Shown piece by piece: positions 1 to 7,318 of a DNA stretch of 64,000 nucleotides. The stretch's first letter is position 1. Each line of letters begins with the position of its first letter. The notes beneath the pieces are model-generated. The model did no database searches, had not been told where the DNA came from, and saw only the letters and a program-made list of their open reading frames with translations. A program made the translations under genes and the position numbers. This DNA is from G965220075 sp965220075 (GTDB lineage: Bacteria; Chloroflexota; UBA11872), in contig OZ244806.1 in NCBI GenBank assembly GCA_965220075.1, forward strand, positions 372,001 through 436,000, written 5' to 3'.

Positions 1-195
1 GTCGCTGGGCCGTAGTCCATAGCAGGCGCCGACTCCGACAGCCTCTTGTCCGGCGCTGGGGTGCATGCCGACGGGCAAGCGCTTTTCGCGGGCGAGCTCC
101 AGCGCCCGCTCGGTGAACCGCCGGCCCAAGAGCATGAGCCGGTACATCTCGCGGAGGTCTTCTACGGTCAAGCTGCCGTGCGGTGCGGTTGTCAT
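1..195 (-). CDS. TPP-dependent dehydrogenase E1 component, alpha subunit (N-terminal fragment)
   Basis: The reading frame starts with ATG at 195 and runs off the left edge after 65 codons. The translation begins MTTAPHGSLTVEDLREMYRL and continues with LLGRRFTERALELAREKRLP and a stretch ending GMHPSAGQEAVGVGACYGL. This is the usual N-terminus of the alpha subunit of 2-oxo acid or acetoin dehydrogenases (helix with MLxxRRFxE, then G-x-x-HPSxGQEAVxVG). The enzyme would decarboxylate a 2-oxo acid or acetoin with TPP. It lies 30 bp downstream of the SDR gene on the same strand, so the two are probably co-transcribed; an acetoin/diol or short 2-oxo acid pathway would suit, but the substrate cannot be read from this fragment. 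The beta subunit would be expected just outside the window. Confidence 0.8.
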   Translation of the reverse strand, partial: MTTAPHGSLTVEDLREMYRLMLLGRRFTERALELAREKRLPVGMHPSAGQEAVGVGACYGLRPSD

Positions 196-225
196 ATTGG
201 TCAGGCCGATCTTCGATCCTGGTGG

Positions 226-981
226 CTAGTAGGTCGCTCGGCCGCCGCTGATGTCAAAGACGGCGCCGGTCGTGAACGAGCATTCCGGCGATGATAGCCA
301 GGCGATCATCGAGGCTATCTCCTCCACCGTGCCCGGCCGCCCCATCGGGATCTTCTCGATCATGTAGTCCAGCTCTCTCTGTTCCAACTCTCGGTTGGGC
401 CGGGTCATGACCACGGCAGGCGTGATGCAGTTCACGCGGATGCCCGTGAGAGCCAGCTCTTTGCCGACGGACTTGGTCAGGCCTATGACCGCAGCCTTGG
501 AAGCGGAGTATGGGACGCGCCGGGGATTCCCTTCTTTACCGGCAATCGACGCGGTGTTGACGATGCGGCCGTAGTCGCGCTCCATCATGTGCGGAACTGC
601 CGCCCGAGTGAACAGGAACGTCCCCATGAAGTTGTTTCGAAACGAAACGTCCATCGCGTCCACGGGCAACTCCCAGATGTTGCCGTAGTCGTAGTCGCCG
701 CCTCCACCGGCATTGTTTATGAGGATGTCGATGCGGCCCCAGGCATCGAGCGTGGCTTTGACCGCCGCTTCCGCCGTCCCAGGGTCGCCGACGTCGCCGA
801 CGACCAGCCGTGCATCTATATGCGCTTCGTTGAGGCGGGCGACAGCCGCTTCGCCCCTCTCCTGGTGGAAGTCGACGACTGTGATCGACGCCTCTTCGCC
901 GCCGATGCGAGCGGCGGCCGCGAACCCTATCTCTCCTCCGGCGCCCGTGATTATCGCCGTCTGTCCGTGAAATCGAGCCAA
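226..981 (-). CDS. SDR family NAD(P)-dependent oxidoreductase
   Basis: This 251-aa protein is a classical short-chain dehydrogenase/reductase. It has the glycine-rich cofactor site TGAGGEIG near residue 12, an acidic residue after the second strand (VVDFHQER), which favours NAD over NADP, the NNAG motif near 90, the catalytic Ser in NTASIAG and the YSASK catalytic pair near 155. The length is typical. The start is TTG at 979-981, preceded by GAGGGT at a normal ribosome-binding distance; no ATG fits better. The C-terminus ends in the family-like TGAVFDISGG. The gene is upstream of, and on the same strand as, an E1-alpha gene. The substrate is unknown. Confidence 0.9.
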   Translation of the reverse strand: MARFHGQTAIITGAGGEIGFAAAARIGGEEASITVVDFHQERGEAAVARLNEAHIDARLVVGDVGDPGTAEAAVKATLDAWGRIDILINNAGGGGDYDYGNIWELPVDAMDVSFRNNFMGTFLFTRAAVPHMMERDYGRIVNTASIAGKEGNPRRVPYSASKAAVIGLTKSVGKELALTGIRVNCITPAVVMTRPNRELEQRELDYMIEKIPMGRPGTVEEIASMIAWLSSPECSFTTGAVFDISGGRATY

Positions 982-1343
982 GACTTACCCTCGTGAATCC
1001 GTATTCAGGCAAGCATCCTAGCACTCCGACAATACGCTGGGCACAGTGCCGCACCCGAACTCAAGGGCCGCATCCCGTTCCGACTTTCCACCTGCTTCGG
1101 TCACCTATCGCATCCACTACCATCCCGTCGTTGATTGTCCATCGGCACATGGCTCGTATAGCATAGATCCGTCTCCTTCCTATGGCCCTTACACACCAGC
1201 CTGGTTACTCCAGCAGGTGTTCCTTGTTCTTGGAATACCCGCATCAAGCCAGGCGCACGCATCTATTCCAATCTAATTCTAATTAGTTTTAGCACGCCAC
1301 GAATCAGCCCATCGACCTCGTATCAGACCTCTCCCGTCAAAGG

Positions 1344-1599
1344 AGACCTTTGCGTAACCTCTCCAGCGGAGGCGGGAGAGCGGGCCTTATCCCCTCTCCC
1401 TTGAAGAGACCTTTGCGTAACCCCTCGTCATTCCCGCGCACGCGGGAATCTAGGCCCCACCCAACCTGGAACCGCGCAGGGTTCCCCCCGGACATCCTTA
1501 GCCTGATCGAGTTATGCAAACGTCTTTTGAAGGGAGAGGGCTAGGGTGAGGGTGATCCGAGGCTTGCGAGTGGGGTGTCGACCGGTTATGCAAAGGTCT
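1344..1599. mobile_element. Outer MITE-like element (about 130 bp) interrupted by a second element
   Basis: The left end AGACCTTTGCGTAAC (1344-1358) is matched in inverted orientation at 1585-1599, where the reverse complement reads AGACCTTTGCATAAC (14 of 15 identical). The direct repeat GTCAAAG lies just outside on both sides (1336-1342 and 1602-1608), one and two bases from the ends, as expected for a target-site duplication. Removing the inner 119-bp element and one copy of its TTGAAG duplication leaves an element of about 130 bp. Its interior differs from the 119-bp family but its ends are nearly the same, so it looks like a sister subfamily. It has no coding capacity. Confidence 0.75.
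1407..1525. mobile_element. MITE-like element, copy 1 (119 bp), nested in the outer element
   Basis: The ends AGACCTTTGCGTAAC (1407-1421) and, inverted, AGACGTTTGCATAAC (1511-1525) match at 13 of 15 positions. Two further copies of exactly the same length lie at 3290 and 32540. TTGAAG is present directly on the left (1401-1406) and again at 1527-1532, one base beyond the right end. The rebuilt empty site is CCCTCTCCCTTGAAGGGAGA, followed by GGG, a palindrome common as an intergenic repeat. The element contains ATTCCC-N8-GGGAAT. It has no gene, so it would need a transposase supplied from elsewhere. Confidence 0.8.
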
Positions 1600-1647
1600 C
1601 TGTCAAAGTGAGAGGGAACCCTTCCCTGCCACGCATATTTTGCAGTA

Positions 1648-1935
1648 TTACGGCAAAGAGGATTTCTCTCGCCTGGTGACCCTGTGGCCGATGGAATCCC
1701 CATCGGAGAGAGCGCACTCCTGCCGGGAAAAGCCCTGATAGTGGACGAAGTCCTCGTCGAGCACGGCGACTCCGACGAGCCCACCTTTGGCGGAGGCGTT
1801 GATCGTCAGCGGACCGCCGTCGCAGCGGAATCGCCTGGTGACCATCGTGCCGGTCTCGTCGCCGGCCCTGTTCCAGTGAACCCCATTCCGATTGGAGGCG
1901 AGCTGGCCGTCGATGGCGCCGAAGTTGCGCCGCAT
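1648..1935 (-). pseudogene. Degenerate fragment of a larger protein (glycosidase-like C-terminal region)
   Basis: The frame has no convincing start or ribosome-binding site; it stays open beyond 1935 and ends in repeat-associated sequence. Its translation includes GQLASNRNGVHWNR, then GTMVTRRFRCDGGPLTINAS, then LDEDFVHYQGFSRQEC. From memory this pattern (LAxSRDGxHW; TRPFxxxGxxLxxNA; VLDxDGxxxxGFSRxxC) occurs near the C-terminus of large hypothetical proteins resembling GH32/GH43 glycosidases. In the full proteins these blocks are further apart, so an internal deletion is likely. I read it as the remnant of a lost gene next to the mobile repeats. No database check was possible. Confidence 0.4.
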
Positions 1936-2082
1936 GGGCTCCTCGGGCCGCGCGTTCTTACGGTCTAGCGTCCGGCGCCCACCGGCTGCGCCCCCGTGCC
2001 GGCGGACAGGCGGGCCGATTGGCTTCGGCTATCTGCCACGGCTCACAAGCCGGTTCGCAGTACAGTACGTCTAGGCCGGAAA

Positions 2083-2159
2083 TGGTGGACCCAATCGGGC
2101 TCGAACCGATGACCTCCTCAATGCCATTGAGGCGCTCTTCCAAACTGAGCTATGGGCCC
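2083..2159 (-). tRNA. tRNA-Ala (anticodon GGC)
   Basis: Read on the minus strand, the 77-nt sequence starts GGGCCCA and ends TGGGTCC-A-CCA. The acceptor stem pairs over 7 bp with one G-T. A D-arm (GCTC/GAGC) follows. The anticodon stem is CCTCA/TGAGG with the 7-nt loop ATGGCAT, giving anticodon GGC (Ala, codon GCC). The T-arm has the standard TTCGAGC loop between ATCGG and CCGAT. CCA is encoded. All canonical parts are present, so the identity is secure. Confidence 0.95.
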
Positions 2160-2228
2160 GTGCCCCATTATTGCGCGTCGAGCGCCCCGGCGGCGCATGG
2201 GCCGGCTGCATGCCGCGCCGGGGGCCGG

Positions 2229-2849
2229 CTACCCGGTCTGCCCGAAGCGTTTCAGCGCCGCCTCGTAGTCGGCGCGCGTGTTCAGATTGAGCAGGGCCGC
2301 CGCATCGGCAACCGGCACGTCGCGCACCTGATCCCGATGCCGCCGCATCAGCGCCCGCAGCCCCTCGGCGACCTCGCTCACTAGCTCCAGCTCGTCGCGC
2401 AGCCGAGCCGGGAAGATGACCGGGTGTCCGTGTTTACCCTGGTGAACGGGACGCACGATCCAGTCGGGATCCGCGGCCCAGGCCGCGAGCAGGTCGGCTG
2501 CGAGCTCGGCTCGCAGCGGCTGGTCCACGCTGGCGATCAGCACCCCGGCCGGCCCGGCCCGCAGCGCCCTGACGCCGCTCACGATCGAAGAGGCGCGCCC
2601 TGACTCGAAGCGCTCGTTATAGACCGTACGAGCCCGGGTTCCGGCCAGCGCGGCCTCCACCTTGGCGGGGTTGTGGCCGGTCACCACCACGATCTCACCG
2701 ATCGGCCGGCACTCGGCCAGCACGCGCACCTGATGAGCGACCAGAGGTAGCCCCGCCCAGGGCAGCAGCGCCTTGGCAACGCCCATCCGCTCCGAGCGGC
2801 CGGCCGCCAGCAGAATGGCCGCCGCCTCCACGGTCGCGGGGGCCTCCAT
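2229..2849 (-). CDS. MocA/MobA-like nucleotidyltransferase
   Basis: This 206-aa protein has the NTP-transferase signature LLAAGRSERMGVAKALLPWA at residues 12-31 (LAAGxSxRMGxxKxLL), which binds the nucleotide and Mg2+. IASVDQPL near 105 is the usual metal-binding Asp region, and HGHPVIF near 143 is typical of molybdenum-cofactor cytidylyl/guanylyltransferases. The expected activity is CTP or GTP transfer to molybdopterin. Related family members act on other sugar or alcohol phosphates, so the substrate is uncertain. The start lies 4 bp after the stop of the Cys-rich gene upstream, which suggests one transcript. No other molybdenum-cofactor gene is in the window. Confidence 0.8.
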   Translation of the reverse strand: MEAPATVEAAAILLAAGRSERMGVAKALLPWAGLPLVAHQVRVLAECRPIGEIVVVTGHNPAKVEAALAGTRARTVYNERFESGRASSIVSGVRALRAGPAGVLIASVDQPLRAELAADLLAAWAADPDWIVRPVHQGKHGHPVIFPARLRDELELVSEVAEGLRALMRRHRDQVRDVPVADAAALLNLNTRADYEAALKRFGQTG

Positions 2850-2853
2850 CGGA

Positions 2854-3264
2854 TCAGGCGGCAGGATGAGTGGGGAGCGGCGGGCCGTCAGGAAGCTCGG
2901 CGAAAAGCGAATCGAGCCGCTCGAACGCGCGTTCCAGCTCGGCCGCCTGCTGAGCCGTCAGCGACCTTTCCCAGCGCTCGCAGGTGTGGCGTACGCAGAC
3001 CCAGGGACGCCGGTCGACGGGCAACGCGCATCCCGTGGAGGAGAGCTGCCGGCAAGGCGCGGCGGCGTCATCGACCGTGGGCAGGACGTCCGGCGGCAGC
3101 ACCGCGCGGTCGGCCGGCGCCGTGAGCTGCCCGAAGCTGAAGTGGCCGCAGCACCTGTCTGTACAGTCGGCGCAAAGTCGCGCAAGCCCCATGCTGAGGA
3201 ACGCCGCGCGCAGCACCGCCTGTTGCCGGCGATAGCGCGCGACGACCGACCGCCGCCTCCGCAT
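2854..3264 (-). CDS. YkgJ-like cysteine-cluster protein
   Basis: The protein has 136 aa when started at ATG 3264, which follows GAGGAGGGG at ideal spacing. A longer frame runs upstream through the mobile repeat and should not be used as the start. It contains CADCTDRCCGHF near residue 28, then PCRQL, STGCALP and RRPWVCVRHTCERW. This CxxCxxxCC...C...GC...RPxxC...C layout resembles the YkgJ/UPF0153 zinc- or iron-chelating family. It has an Arg-rich N-terminus. It probably forms an operon with the MocA-like gene. The role is unknown; metal binding is inferred from the cysteines. Confidence 0.7.
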   Translation of the reverse strand: MRRRRSVVARYRRQQAVLRAAFLSMGLARLCADCTDRCCGHFSFGQLTAPADRAVLPPDVLPTVDDAAAPCRQLSSTGCALPVDRRPWVCVRHTCERWERSLTAQQAAELERAFERLDSLFAELPDGPPLPTHPAA

Positions 3265-3289
3265 GTTGCCCCTCCTCGCCCCGCTACGC

Positions 3290-3408
3290 AGACCCTTGCG
3301 TAACCCCTCGTCATTCCCGCGAACCCGGGAATCTAGCCCCCACCCAACCTGGAACCGAGCGGGGTTCTCCCCGGACATCCTTAGCCTGACCGGGTTGTGC
3401 AAACGTCT
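3290..3408. mobile_element. MITE-like element, copy 2 (119 bp)
   Basis: The left end AGACCCTTGCGTAAC (3290-3304) and the inverted right end AGACGTTTGCACAAC (3394-3408) match at 11 of 15 positions. The interior closely follows copies 1 and 3, including ATTCCC-N8-GGGAAT. CTACGC occurs directly before the left end (3284-3289) and again at 3410-3415, one base past the right end: a 6-bp target-site duplication with the same one-base offset as copy 1. The element occupies most of the gap upstream of the Cys-rich gene, with its edge only 26 bp from that gene's start codon. Confidence 0.82.
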
Positions 3409-3441
3409 CCTACGCACCCACATTCTGGCAGCCCGGGAGCC

Positions 3442-4128
3442 TCACCCGCGCAGCGCCGCCAGCATCTCCGCCGCCGCCATGCCGAGCAGCAGGGCGATGA
3501 CGGCCGCGCTGAGACCCGCCACTAAGGGCGCGGCCGGTCCGTCCGCCGCGGCGAGCTCCAGAGCCTGCCAGGTCGAGCGGTGATAGAGGGGCCGGTGCGC
3601 CAGGTCCTGGTCGGGGAAGTCGCTCGCGCCGTCCAGCAGCAACATGCCGTCCGGATACCTGTCGCTGCGGGTAGCGCCGAAGAGAACCCCGCCGGGACCA
3701 TCGCTCGCCGTGCGCGCCACGAACTCGAGCTCGCCCGCCGGCGGGCTCACGGGAAAACGGAAACGCACGAGTTGCAGTTCCTGGGCGGGAAAGACTTCCG
3801 TAGACGTGCTCGCGATAGCGGCCCCGCCGGCGCGCAGCTCGGCCGCGACCGTCAGCGGCTCGAGAGTACCCACGGCGCGCGCAAGCACTTGAACGCCCAC
3901 TACTCCGTCCGTGTGTGCGCGCAGCGTTTGGACCACGGTGCGGTCCGGCCCCAGTGGCCCGAGCTCAAATTGGGCCTCCATTTCCGGCCCCTCGCCGACG
4001 TCGAAGCTCCACCAGCGTGCAACGCCCAGCATCAGCGCCATCAGCCCCAGGGCCACGATTCCCGGCGTCAGGAGCGATCGAAACGCGCCGGCCGGCGCCG
4101 GTTCCGCCCCGCTTCCCGCGATCGTCAA
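3442..4128 (-). CDS. Two-TM protein with an extracytoplasmic beta-sandwich domain, unknown function
   Basis: This 228-aa protein starts at TTG 4126-4128, overlapping the glcD stop by two bases. Residues about 14-32 (LLTPGIVALGLMALMLGVA) form a membrane segment and a second lies near 200-225 (LVAGLSAAVIALLLGMAAAE). Between them is a beta-rich domain: a strand FELGPL, then VVQTLRAHTDGVVGVQVLAR, LRFxFP-like LVRFRFPV and a Gly/Asp-rich tail with a DGASDFPDQDLAHRP loop. The VxQTxRAxxDGVxxVxVL pattern recalls small carbohydrate-binding-like sandwiches attached to bacterial glycosyltransferases and membrane proteins. Function is unknown and its coupling to glcD is unexplained. Confidence 0.65.
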   Translation of the reverse strand: MTIAGSGAEPAPAGAFRSLLTPGIVALGLMALMLGVARWWSFDVGEGPEMEAQFELGPLGPDRTVVQTLRAHTDGVVGVQVLARAVGTLEPLTVAAELRAGGAAIASTSTEVFPAQELQLVRFRFPVSPPAGELEFVARTASDGPGGVLFGATRSDRYPDGMLLLDGASDFPDQDLAHRPLYHRSTWQALELAAADGPAAPLVAGLSAAVIALLLGMAAAEMLAALRG

Positions 4129-5600
4129 TGCCCCGCCGAGATGTCCGGCGCGTCGCCGCGGCGCAGATTGTTGATCTCGCCGCAGGAGACCGGGGTTGGG
4201 AAGACCTTTCCCGGGTTGAAGAGGCCGGCGGGGTTGAACACGTCGCGCACGCGCGACATGACACGCAGGTCGTCGGCCGAGAACACCATGGGCATCGCGC
4301 GGTGCTTCTCCATGCCGATGCCGTGCTCCCCGCTGAGCATTCCGCCCACCGCAACGCAGGCTCGCAGCACTTCGGTCCCGCACTCCACCACGCGCTCGAA
4401 GGCGCCCGCCTGTCTGCTGTCGAAGAGCAGCAGCGGGTGCAGGTTGCCGTCGCCCGCGTGGAAGACATTCGCGATCGACACGTCGAAGTGATTGCTGATG
4501 CGATCGATCTCGTCCAGAACCTGCGTGATGGTGGTACGCGGGATGACGCCGTCCTGGACGTAGTAATCGCGCGAAATCCGGCCCATCGCGCCGAACGCGC
4601 TCTTGCGGCCCAGCCAGAGCACGTCTCGCTCGGTCCCGCTGGCGGCCACCCGTACTTCGCGCGCGTGGTTGCGGGTGAACACGCCGCGCATGGCCGACTC
4701 GAACTCGTCGAGCTCGGCCGGCATCCCGTCCGCTTCCGCCAGCAGCACGGCCGGCGAATCGTCGGGCAGGTTCGCGCTCGGCACGAAGCGCCCGATCGCT
4801 CTGAGCGAGAGCTCGTCCATCATTTCCAGCGCGGCCGGTACGATCCCGGCCGCCACGATCCCCGAGACCGCGTCGCCGCAATCGGGGACCTCGTCGAAGA
4901 CGGCCAGCATGGTGCGCACCGCGGGGGGCGTGTGGGTAAGTCGCACAACCGCCTTGGTGACGATCCCCAGCGTGCCTTCGCTCCCACAGAAAAGCCCCGT
5001 AAGGTCATAGCCGGGCAGGTCCAGCGCGGCGCCGCCGGCCGTCACCACCTCACCGTCCAGCGTCACGAACTCGACGCCCAGGACATGGTTCGAAGTCACG
5101 CCGTAGAGCAGCGTGTGCGGCCCGCCGGCGTTGGTGGCGATGTTCCCGCCGATCGTGCAGGCCTTCTGGCTGGATGGGTCCGGCGCGAAGTGAAAGCCGA
5201 ATCCCTGGGCGTGCTCGCTCAGGTCCGCGTTGATAACCCCCGGCTCCACGACCGCCCGTTGATTGCGGTAGTCGACCTCGAGAATGCGGTTCATGCGCGA
5301 GGTGCTGACCACGATCCCGCCGCAGGCGGGGATGGCCCCGCCGGCGATTCCGGTACCCGCGCCGCGCGCAACCACCGGCACGCGGTGCTGGTGCGCCGCC
5401 CGCACGATCCCCTTTACGTCCGCCACTGTGTCCGGGAAAACCACCGCGTCCGGCAGGCTTTGCTCGGCCGATCCGTCGAAGGCGTAGAGATAGGTGTCGT
5501 CAGGCTCGTGCAGCACCCAGGCTTCGCCCAGCAAGCGGCGCAGGTCGGCAACCAGCGCCGTCTTGCCGACGGCGTAAACGGGCGCGGCGGTCAGGGCCAT
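4125..5600 (-). CDS. glcD: FAD-linked oxidase, GlcD/D-lactate dehydrogenase type
   Basis: This 491-aa protein has the PCMH-type FAD-binding domain. The site PVVARGAGTGIAGGAIPACG lies near residues 74-93, followed by GGNIATNAGGPHTLLYGVTS near 153, which cradles the flavin. The C-terminal FAD-oxidase domain holds NVFHAGDGNLHPLL near 385 and the signature GEHGIGMEKHRAMP near 428. Length and domain order fit the glycolate oxidase GlcD subunit or D-2-hydroxyacid dehydrogenases, which pass electrons to quinone or a partner FeS protein. No glcE or glcF follows; the next gene encodes an unrelated membrane protein. The substrate (glycolate, D-lactate or another) is therefore open. Confidence 0.9.
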   Translation of the reverse strand: MALTAAPVYAVGKTALVADLRRLLGEAWVLHEPDDTYLYAFDGSAEQSLPDAVVFPDTVADVKGIVRAAHQHRVPVVARGAGTGIAGGAIPACGGIVVSTSRMNRILEVDYRNQRAVVEPGVINADLSEHAQGFGFHFAPDPSSQKACTIGGNIATNAGGPHTLLYGVTSNHVLGVEFVTLDGEVVTAGGAALDLPGYDLTGLFCGSEGTLGIVTKAVVRLTHTPPAVRTMLAVFDEVPDCGDAVSGIVAAGIVPAALEMMDELSLRAIGRFVPSANLPDDSPAVLLAEADGMPAELDEFESAMRGVFTRNHAREVRVAASGTERDVLWLGRKSAFGAMGRISRDYYVQDGVIPRTTITQVLDEIDRISNHFDVSIANVFHAGDGNLHPLLLFDSRQAGAFERVVECGTEVLRACVAVGGMLSGEHGIGMEKHRAMPMVFSADDLRVMSRVRDVFNPAGLFNPGKVFPTPVSCGEINNLRRGDAPDISAGH

Positions 5601-5692
5601 GTCGCCTCCACGCTACGCCGCCGTCAGCGGAGCTTCAACCGCACCGCGCCGCCGGACCAAAGCCGGGCGGCGCGGCGGATCAGGGTTCCGCT

Positions 5693-6112
5693 CTACCGCC
5701 GCGCGGGGCCGGTCAGCGCGCCGCACAGTATCTCGCCGTGATCGAAGGCTAGGTCGGTGGGCAGATTCCCGATCGGAAACCAGCGCGCGGCGGCCGCATC
5801 GTCGCCGGCTTGCACGGCCGGCGCGGTTGACAGCTCGCATCGGTACACCACCGAGATCGTGCGGCCGCGCGGATCACGATCGGGGCGCCCGTAGACGTCG
5901 AACAGAGTCAGCTCCGCGGCTGTCACACCGGTTTCCTCGCGCAGCTCGCGCCGCGCCGCCTCAGTCAGGTCCTCGTCCGGCTCCACGAATCCGCCCGGGA
6001 TCGCCCAGCCGTGCGGGGGGTGCGCCCGCCGGATCAGCAGCACGCGCGGCCCGTCGGCAAACTGTGCCGTTACAACCACGTCCACCGCGACGGCATAGCC
6101 CGGGGGCGTCAC
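5693..6112 (-). CDS. Nudix hydrolase
   Basis: This 139-aa protein carries a perfect Nudix box at residues 41-63: G-x5-E-x7-RELREETGV, including RRELREETGVTAAEL. It hydrolyses a nucleoside diphosphate linked to another moiety, using Mg2+ held by the box glutamates. The N-terminal strand YAVAVDVVVTAQF and RRAHPPHGWAIPGGFVEP are typical of the ADP-ribose pyrophosphatase/NADH pyrophosphatase-like subgroup. It begins 6 bp after the DedA-like gene ends, so the two are likely co-transcribed. The true substrate cannot be assigned from sequence. Confidence 0.88.
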   Translation of the reverse strand: MTPPGYAVAVDVVVTAQFADGPRVLLIRRAHPPHGWAIPGGFVEPDEDLTEAARRELREETGVTAAELTLFDVYGRPDRDPRGRTISVVYRCELSTAPAVQAGDDAAAARWFPIGNLPTDLAFDHGEILCGALTGPARR

Positions 6113-6118
6113 GACCCG

Positions 6119-6730
6119 CTAGTTGGCCGCGGCGTCGGGAGCGGAGGCGCGCGGCCGGCTGATGAATCGGATGGCTACAAATCCGAGGATCAGCGCCGCC
6201 ACGAAACCGAGCGCCAGCCAGTCCAGATACTGGTCGATGGCAGACTGAACGGCCTCACCGAAGATCGTCATCAGAGTCGCGACCAGGAAGAAGCGGCCCG
6301 CCCGCCCCAACAGAGAGGCGAGCATGAAGCGCCGAAAGTCCAGCCGAAACGCGCCCGCTCCGATCGCGAACACTTTGTAGGGAATGGGCGTAAACGCCGC
6401 GATGGTGACTGCCCAGACGTCGCGCTTCTGATACTGGCGCTCGACGAACAGGATCTTGTCCTGCGCGAAGAACCGATTCAGGATCGTCCGCCCGCCCCGC
6501 AGCCCGATCCAGTAGCCCAGCATCGCGCCCAGCAGCGAGCCCGCGGTGGTGAGCGCGGCGAACGCGTAGGTGAGCGGCGGATTGCCCGCCATCAGCGCGA
6601 TCATCAGTCCGTCCGGCGGGAGGGGGAAGAAGCTCGACTCCCAGAACGCCAGCGCGAATAGGGCCAGCGCGCCCCAGGGAGTTTCGGCCCACGCAAGAAC
6701 CCAGTGGGCCAGATCGGAGATTAGCTGCAA
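6119..6730 (-). CDS. DedA/VTT-domain membrane protein (YqaA-like)
   Basis: This 203-aa protein has about five hydrophobic segments. The N-terminal ALALFALAFWESSFFPLPPD matches the YqaA/DedA pattern in which an acidic residue (Glu) lies beside a re-entrant loop; GSLLGAMLGYWIGLRGG and AAFTPIPYKVFAIGAGAFRL are the G-x2-(G/A)-x4-Y and F-[TR]-P-[IV]-P motifs of VTT proteins. DedA/VTT members are associated with lipid scrambling (undecaprenyl-phosphate or phosphatidylethanolamine recycling) and proton-motive-force homeostasis. The C-terminus is Ala-rich. It precedes the Nudix gene. The family assignment is firm; the lipid handled is not known. Confidence 0.87.
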   Translation of the reverse strand: MQLISDLAHWVLAWAETPWGALALFALAFWESSFFPLPPDGLMIALMAGNPPLTYAFAALTTAGSLLGAMLGYWIGLRGGRTILNRFFAQDKILFVERQYQKRDVWAVTIAAFTPIPYKVFAIGAGAFRLDFRRFMLASLLGRAGRFFLVATLMTIFGEAVQSAIDQYLDWLALGFVAALILGFVAIRFISRPRASAPDAAAN

Positions 6731-6916
6731 GGCGCACCGCTGCGAGAGGAATTGAACTCATTGTACGGAGCGCGGGCGCCGCCGGTCGTAGCGCCGGGTC
6801 GGGCCGCGACTTGCCTCCGAGCGGCTCGGTATCCCGCCGCGACGAAAAAACGCCCCCGAACCGCTGCCGGCCGCCTCCCGACCGCGCCGCGCGTGATCCC
6901 GCACGCGGGCGCGCGG

Positions 6917-7318
6917 CTACCCGCCGAGGGCGTCCTCGATTATCTCCACCGTATAAGCGCCGTCGGCCCCCACGTCTATCGCCACCACGTCGATACGCCA
7001 GTCCGCCTGCGGCCTTGTCCGGTCCCTGAGGTAGCGCATGGCCAGCGTGGAGAGTTGCGCGGCCTTGGCCCGCGATATCGCTTCGCGCGCGCTGCCGAAT
7101 TGACCGGCCTGGCGGGTTTTGACTTCGACGAACACGAGGGTATCGCGGTGAGCCGCCACGATGTCCAGCTCGCCGCGTCCAAACCGCACGTTTCGCTCCA
7201 GGACCTTGTACCCGCCGCGCTTGAGCTCCTTCGCGGCCAGCTCCTCGCCCCAGCGCCCCAGCGCGCCTCGGTCGGACGCGTCGACCGGCGCGCGCTTACG
7301 GCGCCAGCTCAGGCGCAA
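6917..7318 (-). CDS. yraN: YraN (UPF0102) family nuclease-like protein
   Basis: The core begins RGALGRWGEELAAKELKRGG and includes RNVRFGRGELDIVAAHRDT and LVFVEVKTRQ, the GExxA, GExD and ExK signature of the UPF0102 family, which has a restriction-endonuclease-like fold. The protein is about 133 aa if started at TTG 7316-7318, overlapping the end of rnhB by 23 bp. The frame stays open further upstream, so the start is uncertain. The rnhB-yraN order is common across bacteria and suggests a role in DNA processing or recombination, although the activity is still poorly defined. Confidence 0.85.
   Translation of the reverse strand: MRLSWRRKRAPVDASDRGALGRWGEELAAKELKRGGYKVLERNVRFGRGELDIVAAHRDTLVFVEVKTRQAGQFGSAREAISRAKAAQLSTLAMRYLRDRTRPQADWRIDVVAIDVGADGAYTVEIIEDALGG

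Larger units (their letters stand above)
982..1647. other. Repeat-bearing intergenic region
   Basis: No convincing gene was found. From about 982 to 1327 the sequence has ordinary base composition and no motif that I recognise. From 1328 to 1615 it is built of nested MITE-like repeats and palindromic CCCTCTCCC-type sequence, described in separate entries. Short open frames here lie largely within the repeats and have no family resemblance. Confidence 0.6.

Noticed and set aside
1328..1615. A CRISPR array or tandem repeat
   Set aside because: The repeats are inverted and nested, not regularly spaced direct repeats, and no cas gene is nearby.
3265..3423. An N-terminal extension of the Cys-rich protein reading through the mobile repeat
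   Set aside because: The extension is encoded by the repeat itself, and a strong ribosome-binding site lies just before the internal ATG at 3264.
3915..5741. A long plus-strand open frame across glcD
   Set aside because: It is antisense to a gene with complete FAD-oxidase motifs; its translation is rich in Arg, His and Ala with no family resemblance, as expected for shadow frames in GC-rich DNA.
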